DNA of 64,000 nt from Candidatus Symbiothrix dinenymphae (GCA_001417715.1 BBRT01000024.1:1-64000), one strand, 5' to 3'. Shown: positions 34,875 through 44,207, counted from the first letter of the stretch. Made by a program: numbers and translations. The notes: generated by a model from the sequence alone, not told the origin.

Positions 34875-35492
34875 TTACATTGCTTTTTCTTTCAATTGCT
34901 CCATTGTTTCGTCAATCAGTTGATAGCCTTGCGGCGTAGCCATGCCGCGCAGAAAATTGAGAATACTCATACGGGCAAATTCATTGTGCGCAAAGCGGTC
35001 GGTTGGCAAAAAATCATCAATCATCAAACTCCGAAACTGACATTTTACAAGCCACAAACACACTTCCATATTGATGTCGTCGCGAATAAACCCTTCATCA
35101 ATGCCTCGTTGAACCAATGGGATGAAAATGTCCACGCGATTGTAATGCTGTTGCTCCGCCGCCAAATAAATATGGTGGTAATGCTTTTTCAAATCGTAGA
35201 CAAATGCCTTACAGACCTGATTGGAGTCGCTCAAAAGTTTGGCGTACATCTTCATCATAATGGTAATTATATTTTCCGAACTACTAATGATACGCTGTAA
35301 TTCATCTTCGGCGTGCATACTGTGCATCTCCATACATGCCGCCAGAAGGTCTTCCTTGTTCTTGAATTGTTCATAAAGCGTCCGCTTCGATATGCCCAAG
35401 TGATTGGCTATATCGTCCATCGTCATGCTCTTAATCCCGTGTCTCAAAAACAAATGACGCGCTTCATCAATAATTCTATACCGTAATTCCAT
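34875..35492 (-). CDS. TetR/AcrR family transcriptional regulator
   Basis: A 205-aa repressor with the TetR helix-turn-helix at 1-50 (IIDEARHLFLRHGIKSMTMDD, ISKRTLYEQFKNKEDLL) and a divergent ligand-binding domain. First gene of a tetR-tolC operon, so it probably controls its own transcription and that of the efflux channel. A short inverted repeat CCAAA-N4-TTTGG at 35529-35542, just upstream of the promoter, is a possible operator. Only 8 nt separate the -7 box from the ATG. Confidence 0.92.
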   Translation of the reverse strand: MELRYRIIDEARHLFLRHGIKSMTMDDIANHLGISKRTLYEQFKNKEDLLAACMEMHSMHAEDELQRIISSSENIITIMMKMYAKLLSDSNQVCKAFVYDLKKHYHHIYLAAEQQHYNRVDIFIPLVQRGIDEGFIRDDINMEVCLWLVKCQFRSLMIDDFLPTDRFAHNEFARMSILNFLRGMATPQGYQLIDETMEQLKEKAM

Positions 35493-35500
35493 TTCGGCGA

Positions 35501-35508
35501 CAAAGGTA
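35501..35508 (-). promoter_or_regulatory. -7 box of the tetR-tolC operon
   Basis: TACCTTTG on the minus strand with 8 nt to the ATG, predicting a very short or absent leader. Confidence 0.7.
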
Positions 35509-35570
35509 CAATAAAACTTTTGAAACTACCAAAGTTTTTTGGTTTTTACTATGTTAAAAAAGCGTAAAAG

Positions 35571-35610
35571 AGTTATGAGTTATGAATTATGAGTTATGAG
35601 TTATGAATTA
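35571..35610. repeat. Heptamer tandem repeats (GAGTTAT / GAATTAT)
   Basis: About five and a half copies of AGTTATG or AATTATG directly upstream of the -7 box of the YhcG-like gene. Confidence 0.9.
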
Positions 35611-35615
35611 AATAC

Positions 35616-35623
35616 TACCTTTG
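35616..35623 (+). promoter_or_regulatory. -7 box of the YhcG-like gene
   Basis: TACCTTTG, 34 nt before the ATG. The upstream -33 region is occupied by heptamer repeats. Confidence 0.7.
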
Positions 35624-35657
35624 CGGGTGGATTAAATAACAAAATGATATATATAAT

Positions 35658-36791
35658 ATGGAAGGGATAATCAAAAACAGTGATTACAGGCAGTGGTTGG
35701 GCGAATTAAAAATGCGCATCCGCCAAAGCCAAATTAAGGCTGCCATTCGAGTAAATACCGAATTGTTGCAACTTTATTGGGATTTAGGATGCGATATAGT
35801 TGTGCGACAACTGGATGCGGTGTGGGGAAGTGGAGTTATCAAGCAACTAAGTGCTGATTTGCGGTCAGAATTTCCGGATATGCACGGCTTTTCGGAAACG
35901 AATTTAGGGTATGCCAAGAAGTTTTATCTGTTTTATAGTCAGGACAATCTAATTTTCCCACAACTTGTGGAAAAATTAGATGATGCAAAATTGACCCAAG
36001 TTGGTGTGCAATGTGCTGAACAACAAGAAATTATAATTTCCCAGCAAGTTGCTGGGAAATTAGAAACTCACCCAATTTTCCAAATTCCATGGGGGCATCA
36101 CATGGTAATTATCACCAAATGCAATTCTGTCAAAGAAGCCCTCTTTTATGTGCGGAAAACTTTGGAAAACGGTTGGAGCCGTGCTATGTTGATGAATTTT
36201 ATGGAGACCGGATTGTATAAATCGCAGGGGAAGGCTCTTAATAATTTTTCGCGGTGCTTGCCTGCGGTACAGAGCGATTTGGCTGCGGAAATTCTGAAAA
36301 ACCCACACAATCTTGATTTTTTGGCTCTGACTGAAGGCTATAAAGAGCGGGAATTGGAGAATGCTTTGACTGCCAACATCATCAAATTTTTGTTGGAACT
36401 GGGGCAAGGATTTTCATTTGTGGGCAGGCAAGTTTTGCTCAAGGCGGGCACGAAAGACCTGTTTATTGATATGCTGTTTTATCATCTCAAATTGCGGTGC
36501 TATGTGGTGGTAGAATTGAAAGCCTGCGAATTTGAGTCCGCGTTTATTGGGCAATTGGGCACCTATGTGGCGGCGGTCAATCATCAAATGCGCGATGCTG
36601 CTGATAACGACACCATTGGATTGTTGATTTGCAAAAACAAGGACGATGTCTTGGCGCAATATGCGTTGGAGGGTAGCAGCCAGCCCATCGGCGTTTCCGA
36701 ATACGAATTGTCGAAACTATTGTCGGAAAAATTTAAATCGACATTGCCCAGCATTAAAGAAATAGAAACTCAATTACAAACGACTAATTAA
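35658..36791 (+). CDS. YhcG-like PD-(D/E)XK nuclease domain protein (DUF1016)
   Basis: A 377-aa protein with the DUF1016 N-terminal helical domain ([38 protein letters not shown]). Its C-terminal PD-(D/E)XK nuclease-like domain has active-site elements [26 protein letters not shown] (Asp, then E-x-K) and LICKNKDD. Members are frequently horizontally mobile and linked to R-M or DNA repair; biochemical function is unclear. Residues about 95-135 are a low-similarity insert whose DNA contains two short palindromes (CCACAACTTGTGG and CCCAGCAAGTTGCTGGG). It ends 7 nt before thyA. Confidence 0.85.
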   Translation: MEGIIKNSDYRQWLGELKMRIRQSQIKAAIRVNTELLQLYWDLGCDIVVRQLDAVWGSGVIKQLSADLRSEFPDMHGFSETNLGYAKKFYLFYSQDNLIFPQLVEKLDDAKLTQVGVQCAEQQEIIISQQVAGKLETHPIFQIPWGHHMVIITKCNSVKEALFYVRKTLENGWSRAMLMNFMETGLYKSQGKALNNFSRCLPAVQSDLAAEILKNPHNLDFLALTEGYKERELENALTANIIKFLLELGQGFSFVGRQVLLKAGTKDLFIDMLFYHLKLRCYVVVELKACEFESAFIGQLGTYVAAVNHQMRDAADNDTIGLLICKNKDDVLAQYALEGSSQPIGVSEYELSKLLSEKFKSTLPSIKEIETQLQTTN

Positions 36792-36798
36792 AAAAACA

Positions 36799-37593
36799 AT
36801 GAAAGCATATTTAGATTTATTGCAACGGGTTATCAATGAGGGTGTTTCTAAGGACGACCGCACGGGGACGGGTACGCTGAGCGTGTTTGGGCATCAGATG
36901 CGGTTCAATCTGGCGGACGGGTTTCCGCTGATGACTACCAAAAAGTTGCATCTGAAATCCATCATCTACGAATTGCTGTGGTTTTTGAAGGGCGACACCA
37001 ATATTCAATATCTGAACGACCATGGCGTGCGGATTTGGAACGAGTGGGCGGATGCGACCGGCGATTTGGGACCCATCTACGGCTATCAATGGCGGTCGTG
37101 GCCCGATTATGCGGGCGGACACATCGACCAGATTTCTGAAATTATCGACACCCTCAAAAGCAATCCCGATTCGCGCCGCATGATTGTCAGCGCGTGGAAT
37201 GTGGGTGCCATTCCACAGATGAAACTGCCGCCCTGCCACTGTTTTTTTCAATTTTATGTGGCGGAAGGCAGGCTTTCGCTGCAACTCTATCAGCGGAGTG
37301 CCGATATTTTTCTCGGCGTACCATTTAATATAGCATCTTACGCATTGCTTTTGCAGATGGTGGCGCAGGTTACAGGATTGCAGGCGGGCGATTTCATTCA
37401 CACGCTGGGCGATGCGCATATCTACAAAAACCACCTCGAACAAGTCAATCTGCAACTCTCCCGCGAGCCACGCCCCTTGCCAACGATGCGTATCAACCCC
37501 GCTGTGAAAAGCATTTTTGATTTTCAATTTGAAGACTTTGAATTGCTGAATTACGACCCGCACCCGCATATTAAAGGTGAGGTGGCGGTGTAA
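36799..37593 (+). CDS. thyA: Thymidylate synthase
   Basis: A 264-aa ThyA, the usual short length, converting dUMP to dTMP with methylene-tetrahydrofolate. It contains [12 protein letters not shown], the nucleophile Cys146 in [25 protein letters not shown] and the C-terminal KGEVAV. No promoter was found; it is probably read through from the YhcG-like gene. No dihydrofolate reductase gene adjoins it here. Confidence 0.97.
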   Translation: MKAYLDLLQRVINEGVSKDDRTGTGTLSVFGHQMRFNLADGFPLMTTKKLHLKSIIYELLWFLKGDTNIQYLNDHGVRIWNEWADATGDLGPIYGYQWRSWPDYAGGHIDQISEIIDTLKSNPDSRRMIVSAWNVGAIPQMKLPPCHCFFQFYVAEGRLSLQLYQRSADIFLGVPFNIASYALLLQMVAQVTGLQAGDFIHTLGDAHIYKNHLEQVNLQLSREPRPLPTMRINPAVKSIFDFQFEDFELLNYDPHPHIKGEVAV

Positions 37594-37605
37594 TGAAAAT
37601 ATTGC

Positions 37606-37613
37606 TAACTTTG
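37606..37613 (+). promoter_or_regulatory. -7 box of the thioredoxin-fold lipoprotein gene
   Basis: TAACTTTG, 23 nt before the ATG, placed just after the thyA stop. Confidence 0.6.
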
Positions 37614-37636
37614 CACACAAAATAACACAATATAAT

Positions 37637-38788
37637 ATGGTACGAAAATTTGGTTCAGGTTTGCTTTGGGTGTCGCTTTCTTTGGGTGTTTTTTCTTGTG
37701 GCGAAGAGCCGCAGTTTACGATTAGCGGCACAATCGGCGGCACGAGTGGCGGGATGGTCTATTTGGAGAATGTGGGGGTGTCGCGTGTCACGCTTTTGGA
37801 CTCGGCGCAGTTGAAAAAAGGCACTTTCTCGCTGAGGCATCATCGCCCCGATGCGCCGGATTTTTATCGCTTGCGGTTTGGAAAACAGCTGATTAACTTG
37901 GCAATCGACAGCACGGAAACTATCGTTGTGACGGCTGATTCTGCCCGTTTTGCGCGGGATTACACGCTCGCCGGTGATGCCGCCGAGAACTTGAAAATCA
38001 AGGAATTAACGCTCTTGCAGTTGGAAGCGGCGCAGCGTTATCACGCGTTGCAGAAGCAATACGATGGCGGTGCCGTTTCGTTGGACGATTATTATGCGGG
38101 TGTGAATGCTTTGTCGAAGGACTACAAAACGCGGGCGCAGGGCTATATAGTGGCAAATTTCGGCTCAACGGCGGCTTATTTTGCTCTGTTTCAACAAATT
38201 GACGGACAAATGATTTTTGATATTTACAACCCGCACGACAGCAAACTGTTTGGTGCCGTTGCCAATACATGGAACACGACCTGCCCCGATGCGCCGCGCA
38301 CCACCCAATTGAAGACCTGGTATGCACAATCGCGGGCTGCATTGCGACCCAACAAAACGCCCGTAGAGGTAGCTGAAACGGACACAAAAACCTATTTCGA
38401 CATCACGCTGCCCGGAACAGCCGGACAAGCAATCACCCTCTCGCAAACAGCGCAAGGGCAAGTCAAACTGATTGACTTCACAGCCTATTCAATGGACGGC
38501 TCCCCCGCGCACAACCGCCAATTAGCCGATTTGTACAGCAAACATCGCACCAAAGGATTGGAAATTTATCAAATTTCGCTCGATTCCGACACCCACTTCT
38601 GGCACAATGCAGCCGCCAACCTGCCCTGGATTTGTGTACACGACGAGCAATCCATCTATTCGCCCACCGCCAAAAAATACAATGTAACGCAAATCCCAAC
38701 CATGTTCCTAATCAACAGGCAAGGCGAAATAGCAGAGCGCATTGATGATGTGCAACAGCTGGCAGGGTTGCTGGCGAAGTATCTTTGA
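37637..38788 (+). CDS. Thioredoxin-fold lipoprotein lacking the CXXC site
   Basis: A 383-aa lipoprotein: lipobox LGVFSC (Cys20), an N-terminal DUF4369-like domain (FTISGTIGGTSGGMVYLEN, LDSAQLKKGTFSLRH) and a C-terminal TlpA/AhpC-like thioredoxin fold (VKLIDFTAYSMDGSPAHNRQ, LEIYQISLDSDTHFWH, VTQIPTMFLINRQGEI). The position that normally holds WCxPC reads YSMDGSPAHN, so no redox cysteines remain while the cis-proline motif is kept. It is therefore unlikely to be a disulfide reductase and may serve as a binding protein. The start at 37637 fits promoter and signal peptide. Confidence 0.85.
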   Translation: MVRKFGSGLLWVSLSLGVFSCGEEPQFTISGTIGGTSGGMVYLENVGVSRVTLLDSAQLKKGTFSLRHHRPDAPDFYRLRFGKQLINLAIDSTETIVVTADSARFARDYTLAGDAAENLKIKELTLLQLEAAQRYHALQKQYDGGAVSLDDYYAGVNALSKDYKTRAQGYIVANFGSTAAYFALFQQIDGQMIFDIYNPHDSKLFGAVANTWNTTCPDAPRTTQLKTWYAQSRAALRPNKTPVEVAETDTKTYFDITLPGTAGQAITLSQTAQGQVKLIDFTAYSMDGSPAHNRQLADLYSKHRTKGLEIYQISLDSDTHFWHNAAANLPWICVHDEQSIYSPTAKKYNVTQIPTMFLINRQGEIAERIDDVQQLAGLLAKYL

Positions 38789-38817
38789 AAAATTTGTGGA
38801 GGCATGTTGCCTTGTTA

Positions 38818-39438
38818 TCATAATTTTGATGCGGTTGCCCTGACCTCTACCTGCTTGATAATGATGCCAATAACATCCTCTTCGCTGAACACGGAGGAGT
38901 TGATGCAGAGGTCGTAGGAGGCTGCCATCCCCCATGTTTTGTTGCTGAAATAGTTGTAGTAGGCGGCGCGTTTCCGGTCGATTTCTTCGATGAGAGCCTC
39001 CGCTTTTTCTTTGGATATGCCTTGGTCGTGGCTGATGCGGTTGATGCGGTCTTCGGTGTTGGCGGTGATGAAAATTTTGAGGCACTGCGGGTGGTCTCGC
39101 AGGATATAGTCGGCACAGCGACCGACGAAGATGCCTGATTTTTCGGCTAATTTGCGGATGACATCGCTTTGTATCTTAAACAGCATTTCGTTGGACAGGT
39201 AATTGCCCGAATTGTCACCCATAAAGCCGGAACGGAAGCCAAAGAGGTTGCCCAGAAAACTGTGGCTGCCCTTTTCGTCGATTTTCTCGAAAAATTCCTT
39301 GCCCAAGCCGCTCTCCGCAGCCGCGAGTTCGATTAACTCCTTCTCGTAGCAGGGGATGCCCAAGCGTTCCGAGAGCAGTCCGCCAATCATTTTGCCGCCA
39401 CTCCCCAACTGTCGCCCGATAGTAATTATATAGCTCAT
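38818..39438 (-). CDS. Cytidylate kinase-like protein
   Basis: A 206-aa P-loop protein of the cytidylate-kinase-like family: ITIGRQLGSGGKMIGGLLSERLG carries the P-loop variant GRQLGSGGK, followed by FVGRCADYILRDHP and a conserved tail with YDLCINSS. It is distinct from housekeeping Cmk and its substrate is not established. It starts 18 nt after the MATE gene stop and is probably cotranscribed. Confidence 0.85.
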   Translation of the reverse strand: MSYIITIGRQLGSGGKMIGGLLSERLGIPCYEKELIELAAAESGLGKEFFEKIDEKGSHSFLGNLFGFRSGFMGDNSGNYLSNEMLFKIQSDVIRKLAEKSGIFVGRCADYILRDHPQCLKIFITANTEDRINRISHDQGISKEKAEALIEEIDRKRAAYYNYFSNKTWGMAASYDLCINSSVFSEEDVIGIIIKQVEVRATASKL

Positions 39439-39456
39439 AATAGATATTTTTAATTT

Positions 39457-40803
39457 TTAATTCGTATGACTTCTAAATTCCGTCCAAAGCAACACGCCTG
39501 CCAGCACCACCGAGAAGGCATCGGAGATGAACATACTTTCCCATACTCCCGTTACTCCCAGATAGTTAGGCAGTATCAAAAGTATTGGTATGAGGATGAG
39601 CACTTGGCGCGACATTGCCAGGATGATTGACTTTTTCGGCTTGCCAATGCTCTGGAAAAATGCCGAGCAGACCATCTGAAAGCCGATAAGCGGGTAAATC
39701 GCGAACACCCAGCGCAAACCTGTCACGGCGATGTTCACAAGGTTTTCTTCGGTCGTGAAAATGGAGGCGACGGCGTGCGGAAAGAGTTCTACAAGGACTG
39801 TGCCGGCGGTCATAATCAGCGTGGCGTAGAAAATAGACTTTTTCAACACCTCCGTCACGCGGTCGTAGAGCTTGGCACCATAGTTGTAGCCCGCGATGGG
39901 TTGCATCCCCTGATTCAGCCCCATCACAATCATAATGAACAGAAACGCCACCCGATTGACGATGCCGTATGCACCCACCGCCAAGTCGCCACCGTGCCTG
40001 AGCAACTGCTGATTGATGATAATGATAATCAGGCAACTCGCGGCATTCATCAAAAAAGGAGCCATCCCGATAGAAAACGAGTCGGAAACAATCTGCCGTT
40101 TCAGTTTGTAAATACCTCGTTTCCAATGGATAAAGTAGTTTTTATCATTGAACGTATGAACCAACCATCCGAGCACAATCACCTGCGAAATGATAGTAGC
40201 AATGGCAGCCCCCCGAATGCCCCACCCGAAGCCGAAAATGAACAGCGGATTGAGCACAATATTGATGAGCACGGTATAAATTGTCGCCATCATCGCCCGT
40301 TGCGGATTGCCCGCCGAACGCAGTAAAGAGTTGAGTCCGAAGTACATGTGTGTAAATACATTCCCAAGCAAGATGACGAGCATAAAGTCGTAGGAATAAT
40401 GCAGCGTTTCGTGGCTGGCACCGAAAAAGAGCAAAATCGGCTCAAGAAAAGGGATGGTGGTAAGCGAAATGAGCACCCCCATAATGAGATTGAGCGAGAA
40501 GACATTGCCCAAAATGTGGTTGGCAGTCTCATAGTCCTTCTGCCCCATCCGAATAGAGAGCAACGTGGAGGCACCCACGCCCACCAGAGAGCCAAAAGCG
40601 GCAGCCAGATTCATCAGCGGAAAGGTAATCGCCAAGCCCGACAGTGCAAGCGGACCAACGCCGTGACCGATAAAAATACTGTCGGTGATATTGTAAAGCG
40701 AAGAAGCAGTCATCGCAATAATCGCCGGTATGGCATACTGCTTCAAGAGTTTCCCGATACTTTCCGTCCCCAAAGAGATGGGGGCACTTTCAATTTTTTT
40801 CAT
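39457..40803 (-). CDS. MATE family efflux transporter
   Basis: A 448-aa inner-membrane drug/cation antiporter with about twelve transmembrane helices in two repeats. The N-terminal part (IGKLLKQYAIPAIIAMTASSLYN) is typical, and LNQGMQPIAGYNYGAK is the conserved MATE segment in the second half. It would use Na+ or H+ to expel organic cations. The ATG at 40803 lies just 4 nt after a perfect -7 box; the upstream in-frame ATG at 40854 lies outside the transcript, so this mRNA seems leaderless. Confidence 0.93.
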   Translation of the reverse strand: MKKIESAPISLGTESIGKLLKQYAIPAIIAMTASSLYNITDSIFIGHGVGPLALSGLAITFPLMNLAAAFGSLVGVGASTLLSIRMGQKDYETANHILGNVFSLNLIMGVLISLTTIPFLEPILLFFGASHETLHYSYDFMLVILLGNVFTHMYFGLNSLLRSAGNPQRAMMATIYTVLINIVLNPLFIFGFGWGIRGAAIATIISQVIVLGWLVHTFNDKNYFIHWKRGIYKLKRQIVSDSFSIGMAPFLMNAASCLIIIIINQQLLRHGGDLAVGAYGIVNRVAFLFIMIVMGLNQGMQPIAGYNYGAKLYDRVTEVLKKSIFYATLIMTAGTVLVELFPHAVASIFTTEENLVNIAVTGLRWVFAIYPLIGFQMVCSAFFQSIGKPKKSIILAMSRQVLILIPILLILPNYLGVTGVWESMFISDAFSVVLAGVLLWTEFRSHTN

Positions 40804-40807
40804 CGTG

Positions 40808-40815
40808 CAAAGGTA
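40808..40815 (-). promoter_or_regulatory. -7 box immediately before the MATE start
   Basis: TACCTTTG, then CACG, then the ATG. Confidence 0.7.
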
Positions 40816-40878
40816 CGGATTTTTTTGCAATTTTATTTTTTCGGCTTTTGCCAAAAACGTTAATTGCGGGATTTTTTG

Positions 40879-40886
40879 TACTTTTG
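40879..40886 (+). promoter_or_regulatory. -7 box of the nitroreductase pseudogene
   Basis: TACTTTTG, 44 nt before the ATG at 40931; divergent from the MATE promoter. Confidence 0.6.
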
Positions 40887-40930
40887 CAGCAAAAAATCAA
40901 CCGCCCGAAAGGGCAAAAAGAGTAAAAAAC

Positions 40931-41553
40931 ATGAACATTCAAACAAGCATTCAACACCGCCGTTCTGTGCGGACTTACACGGGCGAACCGTTAAAAACAG
41001 AGCATATCTCTGCAATTAAGCATTTTATTGCAGCACTCCGACCGCTTTATGATACAAAGGTGCGAATAGAAATGTTGGGCGTTTTAGACAGCAACAGCCC
41101 TGTAAAACTTGGCACTTATGGGAAAATAGCGGGTGCAAAACACTTTCTTGCGTATCGCCTGTGGGCTATGCGGCTGAAAAACAGCGATTTTTGGAGCGGC
41201 TTGTCAATGTTGATAAATTTCACGACACGCGAAAGCCATTCGGCGAATTGTTTTTTAATCAAACGTTCGACACCCCATTAACAGAAGCAACAGCCGACAT
41301 TTATGCAGTTCCGCTGGCAATGGTGCGTTTAGCACCTTCGGGACACAATCGTCAAGAGTGGCGCGTAGTAAAAGAAAATGACGTTTTGCATTTCTACAAA
41401 ACACCTTCTCCAACTGCCTCTATCGACACAGGCATTGCGCTCTGCCATTTTGTAGAGACGTGTAAAGAATTGAATATAAACGGCAAATTAGATTTTTTAT
41501 CAAAAATTTCTGAAAATGATTTACAATATGTGGTTTCGTGGGTGAATGGCTGA
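40931..41553 (+). pseudogene. TM1586-type nitroreductase, internal deletion and frameshift
   Basis: The first frame (from ATG 40931) reads HRRSVRTYTGEPLKTEHI and continues to YGKIAGAKHFLAYRL, the start of a TM nitroreductase (PF14512-like) domain. At about 41150-41165 the homology jumps to another frame: VGYAAEKQRFLERLV, RKPFGELFFNQTFDTPL, MVRLAPSGHNRQEWRVVKE. The segment normally between these parts (the flavin-binding stretch ending in LGTCWLGG) is missing. The first frame ends at 41281 with unrelated residues. Both a deletion of roughly 50-60 codons and a frame change are therefore inferred; the product cannot be functional. Confidence 0.8.
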
Positions 41554-41757
41554 ATAGCTGAATAGCTGAATAGCAATAAAATCATAGCAAGGGGCAAGCA
41601 TTCGTCGTGCTCAAAAGCACGGAGGTGGCGGGCGCAAACAAGGTACTGTGAAAGTAAGATTTGCAGGGGCATATTGTTGGTACAAATAGTTGATTGTTAA
41701 TTCCGATAAAAGTTGTACCTTTGCCAAAAATTTGCACGACATAAAAAACAAAATTAT
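41554..41757. other. Short spacer with tandem repeat and possible gene remnant
   Basis: Begins with GCTGAATA-type tandem repeats continuing from 41547. It then holds a stretch that can be read as KGQAFVVLKSTEVAGANKVL before a stop at about 41650, reminiscent of the end of a glycoside-hydrolase beta domain, but too short to assign. The promoter of the AlbA-type gene closes the region. Confidence 0.3.
41716..41723 (+). promoter_or_regulatory. -7 box of the AlbA_2 gene
   Basis: TACCTTTG, 34 nt before the ATG at 41758. Confidence 0.7.
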
Positions 41758-43080
41758 ATGCCCGAACAACAAAACATAGAATATAAGTCCTCATGGCACG
41801 ACGACTACCTCAAATGGGTCTGCGGCTTTGCCAATGCACAAGGTGGACGGATTTATATCGGCAAGGATGATGACGGGAATGTCATTGGCGTGGAAGATTC
41901 CAAACGCTTGATGGACGACATTCCCAACAAAATCAAAAACCTGATGGGAATTACCGCCGAAGTCAATCTTTTGCAGGAAGATGAAAAGCAGTTTATTGAA
42001 GTTATCGTACAGCCCTATTCTGTACCGATTTCTTTGCGCGGCAGGTACTACTACCGTAGCGGAAGCGTGAAACAGGAATTGACAGGAGCAGCCCTGAACG
42101 AGTTTCTACTCAAACGCGCCGGTTATACTTGGGATGATGTGATTGAAACCCGTGCCTCGTTTGCTGATATTGACGAAGCAACAATAAGAAAGTATTTGCG
42201 GAAAGCCGAAGAAGCAGGTCGTTTGCCTGATATTGACGGACTTTCTACGCCCGAATTGTTGGAAAAACTTCGTTTGGCGGAAAACGGACAACTCAAACGT
42301 GCTGCAATCGTTTTGTTCGGCAAAGACCCCGGACGGTTTTACCCGAACACTTTTGTGAAAATCGGCAAATTTGAAGACGATGATTTTACTATTCGGTTTC
42401 AGGAAACAGAAGAAGGCAATATCATTCAAGTGTTGGATAAAGTGTTACGCACACTTGATTACAAGTTTTTGATACGCAATATTTCGTTTGAAGGAATGAA
42501 TCGCATTGAAACGCTTGAATATCCTGTGCCTGCGCTTCGTGAAATGCTGTTAAACGCTCTTATCCACCGTAATTATATGGGTGCGCCTACGCAAATCAGA
42601 GTGTATGACAAGAAACTTACGGCTTGGAATCACGGCACGCTGCCCGAAGGCATAACGCTTGACAGACTGACAAAATCCCATTCTTCCTATCCCCGAAACC
42701 CGATACTTGCAGGAGCGTGTTTTCTTGGCGGTTACATTGATTCGTGGGGTAGTGGCATAATGAAAATAGTCAATTCCTGCAAAGCGGTCGGACTGCCTGC
42801 GCCGATAATGGAAGAAGACGGTGGTGGTTTTATTGTCAAACTTTTCAAAGACCGCTTTTCAGAAGAAGAATTGCAGACATTGGGCTTGAATGAGAGGCAA
42901 ATAAAAGCGGTTTTATATGTTAAAGAGAAAAGAAAAATAACGAATAGCGAGTATCAAGAGTTAAATGAGGTTTCAAAACGTACTGCAACAAATGAATTAA
43001 CAGAATTGTCAGATAGTCACCAAATTTTACGAAATATAGGACATGGTGCCGGCAGTTATTTTGAAATAATTGGGCAATAA
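41758..43080 (+). CDS. AlbA_2/Schlafen-type ATP-binding protein, putative transcriptional regulator
   Basis: A 440-aa protein. The N-terminal AlbA_2 (divergent AAA_4/Schlafen-like) domain has IEYKSSWHDDYLKWVCGFANAQGGRIYIGKDD split over 6-37, followed by RYYYRSGSVKQEL. A GHKL-like helper domain contains ALREMLLNALIHRNY and a G-rich DSWGSGIMKI. The C-terminal winged helix spans about 375-430 (NERQIKAVLYVKEKRKITNSEYQEL, SKRTATNEL). Proteins of this kind are widespread DNA-binding regulators often near mobile or defence genes. From 42814 onward the gene is repeated downstream in the tandem duplication. Confidence 0.88.
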   Translation: MPEQQNIEYKSSWHDDYLKWVCGFANAQGGRIYIGKDDDGNVIGVEDSKRLMDDIPNKIKNLMGITAEVNLLQEDEKQFIEVIVQPYSVPISLRGRYYYRSGSVKQELTGAALNEFLLKRAGYTWDDVIETRASFADIDEATIRKYLRKAEEAGRLPDIDGLSTPELLEKLRLAENGQLKRAAIVLFGKDPGRFYPNTFVKIGKFEDDDFTIRFQETEEGNIIQVLDKVLRTLDYKFLIRNISFEGMNRIETLEYPVPALREMLLNALIHRNYMGAPTQIRVYDKKLTAWNHGTLPEGITLDRLTKSHSSYPRNPILAGACFLGGYIDSWGSGIMKIVNSCKAVGLPAPIMEEDGGGFIVKLFKDRFSEEELQTLGLNERQIKAVLYVKEKRKITNSEYQELNEVSKRTATNELTELSDSHQILRNIGHGAGSYFEIIGQ

Positions 43081-43123
43081 TTGGGCAATTACAAGTTCGG
43101 AATATGCAGAGAAATCATAAAAA

Positions 43124-43151
43124 TAACTCCTAACTCCTAACTCCTAACTCC
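43124..43151. repeat. Heptamer tandem repeat (TAACTCC x4)
   Basis: Four perfect units immediately upstream of a T-run and the S9 -7 box. The same array occurs in copy 2 at 44158-44185. Confidence 0.95.
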
Positions 43152-43165
43152 TAACTTTTTTTTCG

Positions 43166-43173
43166 TACCTTTG
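43166..43173 (+). promoter_or_regulatory. -7 box, S9 copy 1
   Basis: TACCTTTG, 24 nt before the ATG at 43198. Confidence 0.65.
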
Positions 43174-43197
43174 CACCCACAAAGCAATCTCAAAAAG

Positions 43198-43719
43198 ATG
43201 AAACAAATATCTTTTTTCTTGGCGTATGTATGCGTAGGGTTGAGCTTCAGCCTTAATATGGCGGCTCAGACGGCTGTTCCTGTGTTGCAGTTTAAGGCTT
43301 CGCCTGCTATTGCGGTGTTTAAGCCTGTTTTGCTGGACACTACGGATGTGAATCGGAAGGCGTTTGAGGACAAAAACCTGCTTCAGACGTCTGTTGATGC
43401 CGATGTGGTGCGTAAAAGTCAAAGCATTTTGACGGCGGCGGCGGATAGCGTTTTGACATTGCCGACTGTTGCACACTACACTGCGCAGTTGCTGGCGTTT
43501 AATGTGGATGCCGACCGCTATTGCAAGGCGGAACTCATTGTTACGGCGACAGATATGCTGGAGGTGTATGTCAATGGCACTCATGAAAAAGCGTTGCTGA
43601 TGCAGTATGAGGCGGATTATACCAAACGTCCCTTTTTCGTGAACACGCTTTACGAACTGGATTTGAAGACATTGCAACTCGACACCCTCCTGACTTTGAC
43701 AATGCGTCACCCAAATTGA
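43198..43719 (+). pseudogene. S9 peptidase N-terminal fragment, copy 1
   Basis: 173 codons: signal peptide (MKQISFFLAYVCVGLSFSLN) and the start of the beta-propeller of a secreted prolyl-oligopeptidase-like protein. The homologous reading ends at LDTLL where the 138-bp junction element begins. The element contributes the last residues TLTMRHPN and a stop. No catalytic domain is present. Confidence 0.85.
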
Positions 43720-43827
43720 AGTTAAGCGTACGAGAACCCCATATTTGAATCAAAAAATAATTTTTAGGGCATTTATGCGATTCTCAGACGCTCAAAATGC
43801 CTTGCGTCACCCAAGTGTTAAAGTCAG
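43690..43827. mobile_element. 138-bp MITE-like element at the duplication junction
   Basis: Bounded by 12-bp imperfect terminal inverted repeats, CTGACTTTGACA and TGTTAAAGTCAG, one mismatch. Inside each end an 11-bp direct motif GCGTCACCCAA occurs (43704-43714 and 43804-43814). No open frame of note. It exactly fills the joint between copy 1 and copy 2. The first 18 bases recur at 53173-53190. Confidence 0.75.
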
Positions 43828-44094
43828 GAAGACGGTGGTGGTTTTATTGTCAAACTTTTCAAAGACCGCTTTTCAGAAGAAGAATTGCAGACATTGGGCT
43901 TGAATGAGAGGCAAATAAAAGCGGTTTTATATGTTAAAGAGAAAAGAAAAATAACGAATAGCGAGTATCAAGAGTTAAATGAGGTTTCAAAACGTACTGC
44001 AACAAATGAATTAACAGAATTGTCAGATAGTCACCAAATTTTACGAAATATAGGACATGGTGCCGGCAGTTATTTTGAAATAATTGGGCAATAA
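43828..44094 (+). pseudogene. AlbA_2 gene 3' fragment, copy 2
   Basis: The last 88 codons of the AlbA_2 gene, including the winged-helix part, reproduced without a substitution relative to copy 1 but without the N-terminal domains. An internal ATG at 43885 leaves a 69-codon frame, probably not expressed. Confidence 0.9.
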
Positions 44095-44199
44095 TTGGGC
44101 AAATTGGGCAATAATTGGGCAATTACAAGTTCGGAATATGCAGAGAAATCATAAAAATAACTCCTAACTCCTAACTCCTAACTCCTAACTTTTTTTTCG

Positions 44200-44207
44200 T
44201 ACCTTTG
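44200..44207 (+). promoter_or_regulatory. -7 box, S9 copy 2
   Basis: TACCTTTG, 24 nt before the ATG at 44232. Confidence 0.65.

Larger units (their letters stand above)
42814..43689 (+). repeat. Tandem duplication, copy 1 (876 bp)
   Basis: Covers the 3' end of the AlbA_2 gene, the promoter region and the first 164 codons of an S9 peptidase gene. It is repeated at 43828-44723 with six substitutions, all in the peptidase part, and one 20-bp length difference. Confidence 0.97.

Noticed and set aside
35529-35542. TetR operator CCAAA-N4-TTTGG
   Set aside because: Too short and A/T-biased to call with confidence; mentioned only in the TetR entry.
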